Source: Chryseobacterium sp. FH1 (GTDB taxonomy: Bacteria; Bacteroidota; Bacteroidia; Flavobacteriales; Weeksellaceae). Taken from it: a stretch of DNA of 64,000 bases. The notes under the pieces are model-generated. The model saw only the letters and a list, made by a program, of their open reading frames with translations, was not told the origin of the DNA and did not search any database. Where the stretch lies: the NCBI RefSeq assembly GCF_000735135.1, contig NZ_JPLZ01000009.1, positions 1 to 64,000 on the forward strand, read 5' to 3'. This document shows, in pieces, positions 52,990-62,430 of the stretch (position 1 is its first letter; the number at the start of each line of letters is the position of its first letter). Made by a program: the position numbers and the translations under genes.

Positions 52990-53883
52990 TTATCCCTTTA
53001 ACTGCTTTATTCTGAAATCATTGGGAGATATCTCCTTTGCAGATTTGAAATATTTTCCAAAATGTGAATTGTCATTGAAACCCAACTCATAGGAAATCTC
53101 AATAATAGACAAAGTCGTGTGAAGCAACAATCTTTCAGCTTCCAGAATAACCCGGTTTTTGATGACTTGGCCTGCAGTGATATCGATTGTTTCTTTCACC
53201 AGAGCATTGAGGTAATTGGCTGTCAGATTGAGTTTCTCTGCGTATTTTGAGGTGGTTTTCAATTCTTTGTAATGCAAGTTCACAAGTTCATTAAAGTCGT
53301 CAACCAGTTTTTTCTTATGGTCCACGGAACGATTTAAAAGGTCTTTTTTTGCAGAGTTTCTAATATATTTCAACATAAAAACTTTCAAGAGTAGACACAA
53401 AATTTCTTTTCTTGATATTTGATTTGATTTGTATTCGGCAGAAAGTTCTTTGAATGTTTGATTGATATCTTTTAAACTTTCGGATTTCAATGAAATAAAT
53501 GGAGAAACATTGTGAAGTGCAGTGTCACTTTTTATCATTTTGTTTCCTGTGTAAACGTGGTTGTAAAATGATTTGGTGAAGAGAATGACGTCGCCTTCAG
53601 CCTCGTAGTCCTTGAAATAATAAACCTGATTATAATTAATGAAAAAAAATGTCTGCGATTTCAGTTCATATTCCTGGTCATCAACAATTAAATATCCACC
53701 TGCGTCTTTAAAAAGCAAAACAGCAAAGAATTTATTTTTGTAATGTGAATCCGAATTTAACTTCTCACGAAACGTCGAGTAGGGCATCATCAAAAACTCA
53801 TTCCTCGTTGGAGAATGAAAGTTGAGTTTGCTTAAGGTCAGTGAAAGGATATTTGGAGTCAGGATTTCATTATTTATACTCAA
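52990..53883 (-). CDS. AraC-family transcriptional regulator
   Basis: This protein of up to 297 aa has an N-terminal cupin-like sensing region (about 50-140) and a C-terminal AraC-type double HTH (about 210-295; NLTANYLNALVKETIDITAGQVI and ELGFNDNSHFGKYFKSAKEISP). The assigned start is a TTG at 53883, kept because relatives usually have about 40 residues before the cupin. The same bases form a TATATTTG -7-like box, and the next ATG lies at 53790, giving 266 aa. The target is unknown; the adjacent racemase operon is a candidate. Confidence 0.8.
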   Translation of the reverse strand: MSINNEILTPNILSLTLSKLNFHSPTRNEFLMMPYSTFREKLNSDSHYKNKFFAVLLFKDAGGYLIVDDQEYELKSQTFFFINYNQVYYFKDYEAEGDVILFTKSFYNHVYTGNKMIKSDTALHNVSPFISLKSESLKDINQTFKELSAEYKSNQISRKEILCLLLKVFMLKYIRNSAKKDLLNRSVDHKKKLVDDFNELVNLHYKELKTTSKYAEKLNLTANYLNALVKETIDITAGQVIKNRVILEAERLLLHTTLSIIEISYELGFNDNSHFGKYFKSAKEISPNDFRIKQLKG

Positions 53884-53920
53884 ATATAGGAATATTAAAC
53901 AAAATCATCTTTTTGAGAGT

Positions 53921-55036
53921 CTAATTCTTAAATTCCAATATCTTAAGTTCTTTCGGACTGATTTCGTGATCGATTAATTTATCAACATATTCAGAATTCA
54001 TCGCACGCAAAACAGCCATATAATTCATACTAAAATCCACAGTGTCACCAACGCTCAAATGTCGGTGGTTATCGGAAAGGTCCAAGATCATCATATCGGA
54101 ACTCGCTCCAATGATTTTGATATCTTCGGATAACGGTGCAATTTGTTTCGGGTCAACATCCAAAATGCCAATATCCACGATGGCTCTCAAAGAAGTTTTC
54201 CCTTTGTTGGCCAAATCGTGTTGTGGTTTTTCGCCAGTCAAATTTGTTCCCGCGTCGCCAGCCGGAACCATTGGTTTTTCTGCGATTTCGATGATTTCTG
54301 CTGTCAGTTTGAAAACATCCTGATACATTCCGCTGATGGTCGAGTCGCTGTAAACATCGGTTCCGAAAAACAATGATTCGCCAACGCGGAAATGGTTGAT
54401 TCCAGGATGAATTTTGTTCTTAAAAATCAAAGGAATTGTGACAGATGAACCTGCAGAAATAAAAGGAATTCTGGTTTGATGAGATTCTTCAATGATTTCT
54501 TTGAAGCTATTGAGTTTCAATAATTTTTTCTCGTCAGGCAAAATCCCATTCAGACAATTAAGATTAGTGCCGATTCCCACCACATCGATGTTTGGTAACG
54601 TCTTCACCTCGCCAAAGAAACGGGAGAGATTCTTTACCATAATGCCTTCTCGCAATTCGCCCATCTCCACCATTATCACAATTTTGTGGATTTTGTTTTG
54701 CAAAACCGCTTCTTCCGATAGAACTTTCACCGTGTCAATCTCACTGTTAAAACTCACATCGGCATATTTTATAATGCTTTTCGCCAATCTTTTTGCGGGC
54801 GGTTTTATGTAAACAGTTTGTGTTTCGGGAGAAATTTTTTTGATGTGTTTCAGATTCGTCAGTCTGGAGTCACAGATTTCTTTGTCAGAGAATTCCAGCA
54901 GACATTCCAAAAAATCTTCGTTTCCGCAAAGTAATTTGGCGACGACTGCCCATTCAATATGGTTTTCTTCGAAAAGTTGGTTGAGATAATTGTAGTTGTA
55001 TTTTAGTTTATGAGAATTTAATGTAATGTATGACAT
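53921..55036 (-). CDS. PLP-dependent racemase, alanine/ornithine racemase family
   Basis: This 371-aa enzyme has the fold of alanine racemases. The PLP Lys34 lies in WAVVAKLLCGN and the substrate/phosphate-binding motifs follow (RVGESLFFG, SVGDTVDFSMNY). It resembles the alanine/ornithine racemase (Orr/YhfX-like) group, so D-amino acid production from Ala, Orn or another amino acid is possible. It starts 2 bp after the stop of the GNAT gene, forming a pair with it, in an operon with the Usp gene. Confidence 0.8.
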   Translation of the reverse strand: MSYITLNSHKLKYNYNYLNQLFEENHIEWAVVAKLLCGNEDFLECLLEFSDKEICDSRLTNLKHIKKISPETQTVYIKPPAKRLAKSIIKYADVSFNSEIDTVKVLSEEAVLQNKIHKIVIMVEMGELREGIMVKNLSRFFGEVKTLPNIDVVGIGTNLNCLNGILPDEKKLLKLNSFKEIIEESHQTRIPFISAGSSVTIPLIFKNKIHPGINHFRVGESLFFGTDVYSDSTISGMYQDVFKLTAEIIEIAEKPMVPAGDAGTNLTGEKPQHDLANKGKTSLRAIVDIGILDVDPKQIAPLSEDIKIIGASSDMMILDLSDNHRHLSVGDTVDFSMNYMAVLRAMNSEYVDKLIDHEISPKELKILEFKN

Positions 55037-55037
55037 T

Positions 55038-55484
55038 TTATTTTTTTAATCGCATTTCAAGATACTTGTTTGTAAAACCAAGTTTTTTGTAAAGGTGCAT
55101 TGCCGGATTTTCCGGTTCACAATGGAGTGCGATGTCTCCATCAGAAGAGTCAATGGCGTTTTGCATCAGAAGTTTTCCAATACCTTGTCCACGCACGGTT
55201 TTGTCGGTGGCAATGTAGACAAGAATGTTTTCAGGAATATAACCGCCCATTCCAGTTTTGTTCACAACAACTGCACCGACAAGTTTCTGATTGTCTTGGT
55301 CTGTAGCCGTGACGATGATTCCGCCTGGTTTGTTTTGATTGCCCTGAGAATAGTCGACCGCATCAGCAATATCGTTTTGCGGATCGCCGTATTGATCCAA
55401 ATGTTCAAAGAGAAATTGAATGATTTCTTCTTTTTGGTTTTCTTCTATTGTATTTTGTTCTGAATAGGTTTTTAATGTAATCAT
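55038..55484 (-). CDS. GNAT-family N-acetyltransferase
   Basis: This 148-aa acetyltransferase has the acetyl-CoA-binding motif VRGQGIGKLLMQNA (about 98-111) and the final YKKLGF of the GNAT fold. It lies between the Usp and racemase genes on the minus strand with gaps of 9 and 1 bp. The pairing with the racemase may mean it acetylates the same amino acid or its product; the substrate is not known. Confidence 0.85.
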   Translation of the reverse strand: MITLKTYSEQNTIEENQKEEIIQFLFEHLDQYGDPQNDIADAVDYSQGNQNKPGGIIVTATDQDNQKLVGAVVVNKTGMGGYIPENILVYIATDKTVRGQGIGKLLMQNAIDSSDGDIALHCEPENPAMHLYKKLGFTNKYLEMRLKK

Positions 55485-55493
55485 AAATTGTTC

Positions 55494-56402
55494 TTATCCC
55501 GGATTTGGAAGGGTAATGTCGTAGCCGTTATTGGTAATTGGTTCACTTTCCTTTTTGGTATATTTATTCTTAAGAAAGAACAAAGGAATATCCGTGTTGT
55601 TAATAATTTGTTTGAAAAAGTTTTCAAGGAAAAATGATTTCCAGCTGTTTTCATCTCGGTAGTTGAGAATGATAATATCGGCCTCGTCATCCTTGGAATA
55701 CTCTGAAATTTGTATCGCCTTTTCGCCAGTCTGTACAAACTGAGATTGATATTCTTGAGAACTTTCTTCGAGGGTTTTTCGTACTTCTATGTAAGCATTT
55801 CTGATTTCGCGCACATCATCTTTACCACTGATTCCCAAAAGACTGATGACACCTTTATTTTTTTCTGCAATGGTAAGTGATAAGTCTATTTTATCTAATA
55901 AATCATCCAAAACCCTGACTGGTACAAGTATTTTGTCAAAGTTATATTTCACACAACTTTCTGGAACCAAAAGTACAGATGCATTTGAACCAGTCAGAAT
56001 CTCGTACGACAGCGAACCGATAATAACTTGCAAAAAATTCTGCTGACCAGAAGTTCCACAAACCACCAGATCGACATCTTCATTTTCAATCACTTCATTG
56101 ATACCGTGAATCAAGCTGTCATTTTTAAGAATTGATTCAATGAATAATTTCGGATATTTTGTTTTTAATGATGATTCTAATAGTAGCAATGCCTTCTCAG
56201 CTTTTTCTACATTATCTTGCACAATATCAGCTCCCAATAATTGTTTTCCCGTCTTGTCAATCACGAAAAAATTATCGATATTGTGAAGCACAATTACTCG
56301 GGAATGATGCCTTGACGCAATGTTCAATGCCATCACCAAAGCATTTTGTGATTTTTCCGTGAAGTCAGTGGTTACTAGAATTGTATTGATAGAATTTTGC
56401 AT
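55494..56402 (-). CDS. Universal stress protein, tandem UspA domains
   Basis: This 302-aa protein (from ATG 56402) has two UspA-type alpha/beta domains (about 1-145 and 150-290). TILVTTDFTEKSQNAL opens the first; the VVCGTSGQQNF stretch is the nucleotide-binding loop pattern. The ATG at 56402 (MQNSINTILV) is preferred over a start at 56444 that adds 14 residues. It is the first gene of the Usp-GNAT-racemase operon. Usp proteins respond to starvation and stress; the partner enzymes suggest a metabolic link. Confidence 0.85.
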   Translation of the reverse strand: MQNSINTILVTTDFTEKSQNALVMALNIASRHHSRVIVLHNIDNFFVIDKTGKQLLGADIVQDNVEKAEKALLLLESSLKTKYPKLFIESILKNDSLIHGINEVIENEDVDLVVCGTSGQQNFLQVIIGSLSYEILTGSNASVLLVPESCVKYNFDKILVPVRVLDDLLDKIDLSLTIAEKNKGVISLLGISGKDDVREIRNAYIEVRKTLEESSQEYQSQFVQTGEKAIQISEYSKDDEADIIILNYRDENSWKSFFLENFFKQIINNTDIPLFFLKNKYTKKESEPITNNGYDITLPNPG

Positions 56403-56793
56403 AGTGATTTCTGTGAGATATATTAATCTGCAAAGATCTATCAAAACCCTTAAAATTGATGTTAGAAAAGACTGTGATGATGGTATATTTTATCTATTTT
56501 TTTTTATCATCAAATGGAATGTAATCATTATTTTTCAAATATAAATTTTTAAAAAGCAAAATAATTTGGATTAAACGTTTAACCAAAACTTAACATCACT
56601 GCATTGATTTATTATTATAAAATTAATTTAGAAATGATATTTAATATTAAATTACTGATATTCAATAATATGTGAAACTAAATCTGATGGTTGAAAAATT
56701 TCCCAAATTACACTTTTTTCTGAATTAGGGAAAAGATTATCACTATTGTTTATTAAATTTATTATTAAATACTTTGCATTGTAAATAAGATTA
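56403..56793. other. Divergent region between Usp and LacI operons
   Basis: AT-rich; contains the operator palindrome at 56571-56582. No additional gene is seen. The LacI promoter must lie in the right half, but no complete -33/-7 pair is obvious. Confidence 0.5.
56571..56582. promoter_or_regulatory. LacI operator, copy 1 (TTAAACGTTTAA)
   Basis: Perfect 12-bp palindrome with a central CG, typical of LacI-family operators. It is followed by CC; the same TTAAACGTTTAACC occurs at 57821. It lies 211 bp before the lacI-type ATG and may mediate autoregulation. Confidence 0.75.
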
Positions 56794-57801
56794 ATGAAAA
56801 GAGCATCGATTAAAGATATTGCCAGAATTGCCGGAGTTTCCGTGGCAACTGTATCTTATGTGCTCAACCGCAAAGAGGGACAAAGAATCAGTGAAGACAC
56901 AAAGAAAAAAATCTTTGAAATTGCTGAAACGATTAACTACGTTCCAAATAGAATTGCGAAAAGCCTTCAAAATAATAAAACCAAATTATTAGGCTTGATT
57001 GTAGCGGATATTTCAAACGATTTTTATTCCAGCATTGCAAGGCATTTGGAAGACAAAGCTTTGAAATTAGGATATACTTTGATCATTGGAAGTTCTGACG
57101 AGAATCTAGAGAAATTTAAAAAATTGATAGAACTTTTTTCGCAACAACAAGTTGACGGGATGATCGTAGCACCAGTCGCAGGCTCGGAAGAAATTCTACA
57201 GAAATTGGTAGAAAAAAATTATCCATTGGTGACCATCGACAGGTATTTGAAAGGTGTTAACATTCCAGGGATTATTTTAAATAATAGAGAAATTACGGAA
57301 AACACGACCAATTATTTGATCAACAAAGACTTTGATCAAATAATCTATGTTGGTTATGATACGAAATTGCCCCATCTTCTAGACCGTCAAAACGGTTTCG
57401 AATCAACAATTGCGGAGTCAGGAAAAATGGTTTCAACCAAACATATTTTGGTTGGCTTAGAAAATATCGCAGGGGAAATTCAATCGAAACTTAAAGATGT
57501 TTTAGGTGGACATCCCGCTAACACTGCACTGTTTTTCTCAAGTAACAAGCTTGCTGTGGCTGGTCTTTCTTATCTGGTAAAAAATAATATCAAAGTTCCG
57601 ACTGATGTTTCGGTTGTGGCATTTGATGAGATAGATGCATATCAGTTATTTCCTGCTGATATCACTTATGTAAAACAACCTCTGGAGGAAATGGCAGATG
57701 AAGCAGTTAAATTGCTAGATATGCAGATCAATCAATATTCGACTTTAGCCAAAAAAATTACTTTGTCGGCAGAACTTATAATTCAAAATTCAACCAAATA
57801 A
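56794..57801 (+). CDS. LacI-family transcriptional repressor
   Basis: This 335-aa regulator has the LacI HTH (about 1-55; SIKDIARIAGVSVATVSYVLNRK) and a periplasmic-binding-like sugar domain (about 60-335; LLGLIVADISNDFYSSIARHLED). It heads the sugar operon, and both palindromic operators (56571, 57821) flank its gene. It would respond to a sugar or sugar phosphate, inferred to be a ketohexose or product. It is transcribed separately or as the first gene of the sugar operon. Confidence 0.9.
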   Translation: MKRASIKDIARIAGVSVATVSYVLNRKEGQRISEDTKKKIFEIAETINYVPNRIAKSLQNNKTKLLGLIVADISNDFYSSIARHLEDKALKLGYTLIIGSSDENLEKFKKLIELFSQQQVDGMIVAPVAGSEEILQKLVEKNYPLVTIDRYLKGVNIPGIILNNREITENTTNYLINKDFDQIIYVGYDTKLPHLLDRQNGFESTIAESGKMVSTKHILVGLENIAGEIQSKLKDVLGGHPANTALFFSSNKLAVAGLSYLVKNNIKVPTDVSVVAFDEIDAYQLFPADITYVKQPLEEMADEAVKLLDMQINQYSTLAKKITLSAELIIQNSTK

Positions 57802-57820
57802 TATTTTTTTAAATATAAAC

Positions 57821-57832
57821 TTAAACGTTTAA
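57821..57832. promoter_or_regulatory. LacI operator, copy 2 (TTAAACGTTTAA)
   Basis: Identical palindrome ending 6 bp before the fructokinase-like ATG, in the 37-bp gap after lacI. Binding here would block transcription into, or translation initiation near, the sugar genes. Confidence 0.75.
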
Positions 57833-57838
57833 CCTAAA

Positions 57839-58753
57839 ATGGATACAAATAAAAATTCTTACGCAGTCTGTTTCGGAGAAGTCCTATGGGATATTTTTCC
57901 AACGGGAAGCCGAGCAGGTGGTGCGCCTTTCAATGTTGCCTACAACTTAGACAAAATGGACGTAGATGTCAAAATGATTACCAAAATCGGAAACGATACT
58001 TTAGGAAATGATCTTCTAAAACAAATCAGAAGCTGGAATATCTCTACGGAATATATTCAAATCGATGACGAGAAACCGACAGGAACTGTCATTGCCAATT
58101 TTGACGAACATGGTGAAGCGCATTATGATATTGTAAATGATGTAGCTTGGGATCATATCAAGATCTCTCCTGAACATCGGGAACTTGTGGAAAATGCTGA
58201 AGCTTTCGTTTTCGGTAGTCTGATTGCAAGAAATGAGGAATCAAAAAATACATTGCTCCAATTGATAGAGTTTGCAAAATTCAAAGTATTTGATGTTAAT
58301 TTCCGTCCGCCTTTTATCGGTTTTGATCTGGTGAAAACATTGCTTGGTAAAGCCGATTTGGTAAAAATGAATAAAGCAGAACTGAGGCAGATCATCGAAT
58401 TTTTGGACAAAGAATACATCGATGAGGACAGCAGTATAAAATATCTTCAAAATTATTTTGATCTGAATGAAATCGTGTTGACCAAAGGAAGCAAAGGTGC
58501 AAGATATTTTGTGGGAGATAAAAGTTACGATTTTTCAGCAGTTTCTATAGAAGTTAATGACACTGTCGGAAGCGGAGATTCTTTCCTAGCCGGTTTTTTA
58601 TCTAAAAGGATTGAAGGGAAAACACCTGATGAGATTATGAAACAAGCGGTTGCCTTAGGTGCATTTATCACATCGAAATCTGGCGCTTGTCCAGATTATA
58701 CTTATGAGGAATTCAAATCTTTCCGTGAAGAACATTACGGTCAAACTATTTAA
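57839..58753 (+). CDS. PfkB-family carbohydrate kinase, fructokinase-like
   Basis: This 304-aa kinase transfers phosphate to a sugar. CFGEVLWDIFPTGSRAGGAPFNVA is typical of fructokinases, and DTVGSGDSF (about 240-248) is the PfkB signature with the catalytic Asp. It lies in the sugar operon, after an operator and 9 bp before the transporter. The likely reaction is fructose to fructose-6-phosphate; the exact substrate is inferred from the family and neighbours. Confidence 0.85.
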   Translation: MDTNKNSYAVCFGEVLWDIFPTGSRAGGAPFNVAYNLDKMDVDVKMITKIGNDTLGNDLLKQIRSWNISTEYIQIDDEKPTGTVIANFDEHGEAHYDIVNDVAWDHIKISPEHRELVENAEAFVFGSLIARNEESKNTLLQLIEFAKFKVFDVNFRPPFIGFDLVKTLLGKADLVKMNKAELRQIIEFLDKEYIDEDSSIKYLQNYFDLNEIVLTKGSKGARYFVGDKSYDFSAVSIEVNDTVGSGDSFLAGFLSKRIEGKTPDEIMKQAVALGAFITSKSGACPDYTYEEFKSFREEHYGQTI

Positions 58754-58762
58754 ATCAATACG

Positions 58763-60007
58763 ATGAATACTGCAAAATTTACAGAAAAGAAATACTATGT
58801 CGTACTGGCATTTGTGATTTCATTATTCTTCTTTTGGGCGATTGCTTTGACGATGGGAGATGTATTAAACAAACATTTTCAAAATGTCCTGAAAATATCA
58901 AAATCAGAATCAGGATTGGTACAGCTTTCAATCTTCGGAGCATACGCATTGATGGGAATTCCTGCTGGATTATTTATGAAGAAATTTGGTTACAAATTGG
59001 GTGTGATCTTGGGATTATCACTTTTTGCGTTTGGTTCTTTTCTTTTCATTCCGGCTGCCAATCAGATGTCATTCAACTTTTTTAGAATTGCACTTTTCGT
59101 CTTGGCAATGGGAATGGCGACCTTGGAAACGGTGGCGCATCCATTTGTCGCAGCATTGGGAAATGAGAAAACAAGTGATCAAAGAGTTAATTTCGCACAG
59201 TCCTTCAATGGTTTGGGTGCAATCATCGGTCCGCTTTTAGGTGGTTTTTTCATCTTCGGGAAATCGGGTTTGGATGATAATTCATTAGATTCCGTCAAAG
59301 ATCTTTACACTTGGATTGGCTTTGTTATTTTAACCATCACCATTATTTTTTCTTTTATTAAAGTTCCAAGTCTGAAAGATCCTCACGCAGAAGATATTCA
59401 GATCTCTGAGAAGGAAAATGGAGTGGAAGCTTCGGTTTCAGATCCTCACGCACCACTTTACAAGCAGAGACATTTTATTTTTGCTGTGATTGCACAGTTT
59501 TTCAATATTGCTGCACAAGGTGGAACTTGGGCGTATTTTATAAACTATGGTGTAGAAAAAATGCATCTACCGGAAATTGAGGCATCTTATTATTTTTCTT
59601 TAAGTATGGCAATGATGATGATCGGACGTTTTGTAGGAACATTTTTAATGAAATTCATAGCTCCGAATAAGCTTCTTGCAATTTTCACAACTTGTAATAT
59701 CGTTCTGTGTTTGATCATTTCCCAAAGTTTCGGCTGGGCATCTTTCATAAGTTTGATTTTATTAAATCTATTCTTGAGTGTAATGTATCCTACAATTTTC
59801 AGCCTTGGTTTGAAGCGATTGGGCAACAAAGTTCCACAAGCTTCATCGTTCCTTGTAATGGCAATGTTTGGCGGTGCTGTTTTTCCACCTTTGATGGGCA
59901 AAATTGCCGAAACAGATATTGCGCACGCTTATCTTCTTCCGATTATTTGTTATGCTGTGATTCTATTATTTGCCTTGAAGTTTTACAAGCCGAAGACACT
60001 TAAATAA
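58763..60007 (+). CDS. MFS sugar transporter, FucP-like
   Basis: This 414-aa protein has about twelve membrane segments. The ALTMGDVLNKHFQNVLKISKSESGLVQ stretch in its first loop and LAMGMATLETVAHPFVAALG in segment 4 are typical of the FucP/GluP H+-sugar symporters. The substrate is probably the sugar used by the operon. It sits between the kinase and the porin with gaps of 9 and 1 bp. Confidence 0.85.
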   Translation: MNTAKFTEKKYYVVLAFVISLFFFWAIALTMGDVLNKHFQNVLKISKSESGLVQLSIFGAYALMGIPAGLFMKKFGYKLGVILGLSLFAFGSFLFIPAANQMSFNFFRIALFVLAMGMATLETVAHPFVAALGNEKTSDQRVNFAQSFNGLGAIIGPLLGGFFIFGKSGLDDNSLDSVKDLYTWIGFVILTITIIFSFIKVPSLKDPHAEDIQISEKENGVEASVSDPHAPLYKQRHFIFAVIAQFFNIAAQGGTWAYFINYGVEKMHLPEIEASYYFSLSMAMMMIGRFVGTFLMKFIAPNKLLAIFTTCNIVLCLIISQSFGWASFISLILLNLFLSVMYPTIFSLGLKRLGNKVPQASSFLVMAMFGGAVFPPLMGKIAETDIAHAYLLPIICYAVILLFALKFYKPKTLK

Positions 60008-60008
60008 A

Positions 60009-61421
60009 ATGAAAAATTTAAATGTTTTTAAGCACAGCTTTTGGTTTATTTTAATCATCAGCCAGGTTTTTCACGCTCAAATTGTTATCAAAAACAAGGA
60101 TTTTTCCTTTGGAACAACGGGAAGAATTGGCGCAGGATATTCCCCAAACGCAGATGGGAAGACCGGAAGACAACTGAATCTTAATAATCAAGGTTCATTG
60201 GGTGGAAGAATGGATCAGGGCGATTATGTGGATTTTTTGCCAGCCTTTCATTTCACTCCGGTTGTCAACGGCGACAGTGTGAGATCTACAATGATAGATA
60301 TGCAGGCGAGATTGAGTTTCTATTCGGGCGGCACTTTTCTTGGGAATGTAGATTCAAAATCAAATCAGGGAATGATCATCGCTTTGCCGGAGGCCTTTGT
60401 GGAAGCTAGAAATATTATGGGAAGCGACTGGGATGTTTGGGCTGGTTCGCGATGGCTAAGATATGATGACATCCATATTGCAGATTATTTTTACTTCGAT
60501 GACCATTCAGCGACTGGTTGGGGCGTGAGACATAAGAATACAAGATTCTCTATGTTTTTTCCTGCAGCGATCGATACGGCAGCCAGTAATTCGACGCCAT
60601 ATTCTTACACGAATGTCATTAGTGGAACAAAAAATCTAATCTACAGACAACGGGAAGTTTTTATTTTGGAACAGATCATTCCATTCAAAAATAACAGTCA
60701 CCAACTGAAACTTCTGGCCGAATTTCATAACGTCGATAAATCAGGCAAAAACTCGATGGAGCAATATAAGTCTGACCAAGGCTGGGTTTTGGGAGCAAAA
60801 TTAAATACCAATTTAAAAACAAAAATTACAGGATCTTTCAATCAAATATCGATCAGATACGGAGGCGGAATTGCCAACGGAGGAGACAGCGGAAACACCC
60901 AAACCTGGCGAACTTACGGCGCTCCTGACGAAATAACGAAAAACTATAAAGGTGCTTATTCATTGACCGCAGTCGAACATATTTTGTTAAATCTTTCCAA
61001 TAAATGGTCTGCCAACGCCTATGCGGTTTTTACGATGAGTAAAGGAGGTTCGGAAAGTAATAACAAAGCAATCGACTATTATCAAAGAGAGATTTTTAAT
61101 AAAAAAACTGAATTCAATACAGGTTTGAGAGCGACTTACTATTTCAATAATTGGATCCATATTCTCTCAGAACTTCATTTTGCAACAAGGAAAGACGGCA
61201 ATCAAAATCCAGCTTCGATGACGAAATTAGTTTTAGCGCCAACCATTGTCCCGACCTCGGAAAGAAGTGTCTGGGCTAGACCGCATATTCGTTTCATTGC
61301 AGAAGTTTCTAGGTACAATGATCAGGCGATGAACAGTTTGTATTCACCATTTTTACAGCAATCCGGAGCGAAGAGATTCGGGACTTATTTTGGCGTAAGA
61401 ACGGAATGGTGGATTTTCTAA
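60009..61421 (+). CDS. Carbohydrate porin, maltoporin-like
   Basis: This 470-aa outer-membrane protein has a signal peptide (about 1-22). The mature part resembles the LamB/maltoporin type (FGTTGRIGAGYSPNADGK, then repeated aromatic-rich strands and a terminal WWIF). It would import the sugar across the outer membrane for the FucP-like symporter. It begins 1 bp after the transporter gene. Confidence 0.8.
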   Translation: MKNLNVFKHSFWFILIISQVFHAQIVIKNKDFSFGTTGRIGAGYSPNADGKTGRQLNLNNQGSLGGRMDQGDYVDFLPAFHFTPVVNGDSVRSTMIDMQARLSFYSGGTFLGNVDSKSNQGMIIALPEAFVEARNIMGSDWDVWAGSRWLRYDDIHIADYFYFDDHSATGWGVRHKNTRFSMFFPAAIDTAASNSTPYSYTNVISGTKNLIYRQREVFILEQIIPFKNNSHQLKLLAEFHNVDKSGKNSMEQYKSDQGWVLGAKLNTNLKTKITGSFNQISIRYGGGIANGGDSGNTQTWRTYGAPDEITKNYKGAYSLTAVEHILLNLSNKWSANAYAVFTMSKGGSESNNKAIDYYQREIFNKKTEFNTGLRATYYFNNWIHILSELHFATRKDGNQNPASMTKLVLAPTIVPTSERSVWARPHIRFIAEVSRYNDQAMNSLYSPFLQQSGAKRFGTYFGVRTEWWIF

Positions 61422-61448
61422 TTAAAATTTAAAATTTAAAATTAAAAA

Positions 61449-62285
61449 ATGAAAGTAAAATTTGGAGCATCACTGCTTTCCTGGATCACACCAAATTGGA
61501 ATCCGGAAGCAGGAAAATATGCGATAGAAAAAACAGCCCGTGCAGGTTTTGATCTGATAGAAATTCTATTGCCAACCTCAATGGAATTTAATTCTCAAGA
61601 AGTAAAACAACAATTGAAAGATCATCATCTGGATGTTGTCTGTTCACTGAATCTTCCGAAAGAAGCACACATCGCATTCTATCCCGAACTTGCAGAAAAA
61701 CTAATAAAGCAAGCCATTGACAAAACCTCGGAACTCGAAACTGATTTTTTAGGTGGTGTTCTTCACGGTGGAATTGGTGTGTTTTCAGGAAATCCATTGA
61801 CAGAAAATGAATCTGAAATCATTGTAGAAGTTTGGAGCAAAGTTGCTGATTATGCCAAAGAAAAAGGTGTCAATATCGGAATTGAACCCATCAACCGTTA
61901 TGAATCTTACGTTTGCAATACGGCAGAAAATGTTTTGAATCTCATTAAAAAAACTGGAAAAGATAATCTGTTCCTTCATCTCGACACCTTTCATATGAAT
62001 ATTGAGGAAAATAATTTTTACGATCCAATCATTCTTGCCGGAAAAAAACTGAAACACGTCCATATCACAGAATCTAACCGTGGAATGTTAGGAGAAGGAA
62101 CGGTCAATTGGGAAGAGCTTTTCAAAGCTTTGAACGAAATAGATTTTGAAGGAAATTTGGTTTTAGAGAATTTTTCATCTTCGATTCCAGGACTGCAGCA
62201 GATGGTTTCGCTTTGGCAGAAATCTCCTTATGATGCAGATGAATTAGCTGTGAAAAGTTTAGATTTCCTGAAACTCCATTTGTAG
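61449..62285 (+). CDS. D-psicose/tagatose 3-epimerase-like sugar isomerase
   Basis: This 278-aa TIM-barrel enzyme has metal ligands Glu146 (IEPINRYE), Asp179 (DTFHMNIEE), His205 (HVHI) and Glu240 (VLENF). Those motifs, and ESNRGMLGEG, match the D-psicose/D-tagatose 3-epimerase family closely. The reaction is inversion at C3 of a ketohexose, for example psicose (allulose) to fructose. It is the last gene of the operon, before a strong terminator. Confidence 0.85.
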   Translation: MKVKFGASLLSWITPNWNPEAGKYAIEKTARAGFDLIEILLPTSMEFNSQEVKQQLKDHHLDVVCSLNLPKEAHIAFYPELAEKLIKQAIDKTSELETDFLGGVLHGGIGVFSGNPLTENESEIIVEVWSKVADYAKEKGVNIGIEPINRYESYVCNTAENVLNLIKKTGKDNLFLHLDTFHMNIEENNFYDPIILAGKKLKHVHITESNRGMLGEGTVNWEELFKALNEIDFEGNLVLENFSSSIPGLQQMVSLWQKSPYDADELAVKSLDFLKLHL

Positions 62286-62378
62286 TATTATTTAAAAAGA
62301 TAAGGGGAATATACATTCTCGGAAATTCTTTTCTTACAAGTCTCCTGAATTACTATTATTGCTTCATTAATAGAAAAT

Positions 62379-62411
62379 AAAACCCTTTCAATCTTGTGTT
62401 GAAAGGGTTTT
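62379..62411. terminator. Bidirectional terminator of the sugar operon
   Basis: Perfect 13-bp arms aaaaccctttcaa / ttgaaagggtttt with a 7-nt loop; T-rich on both sides. It lies between convergent genes. Confidence 0.85.
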
Positions 62412-62430
62412 GTTGTATGAAAATTTGATT

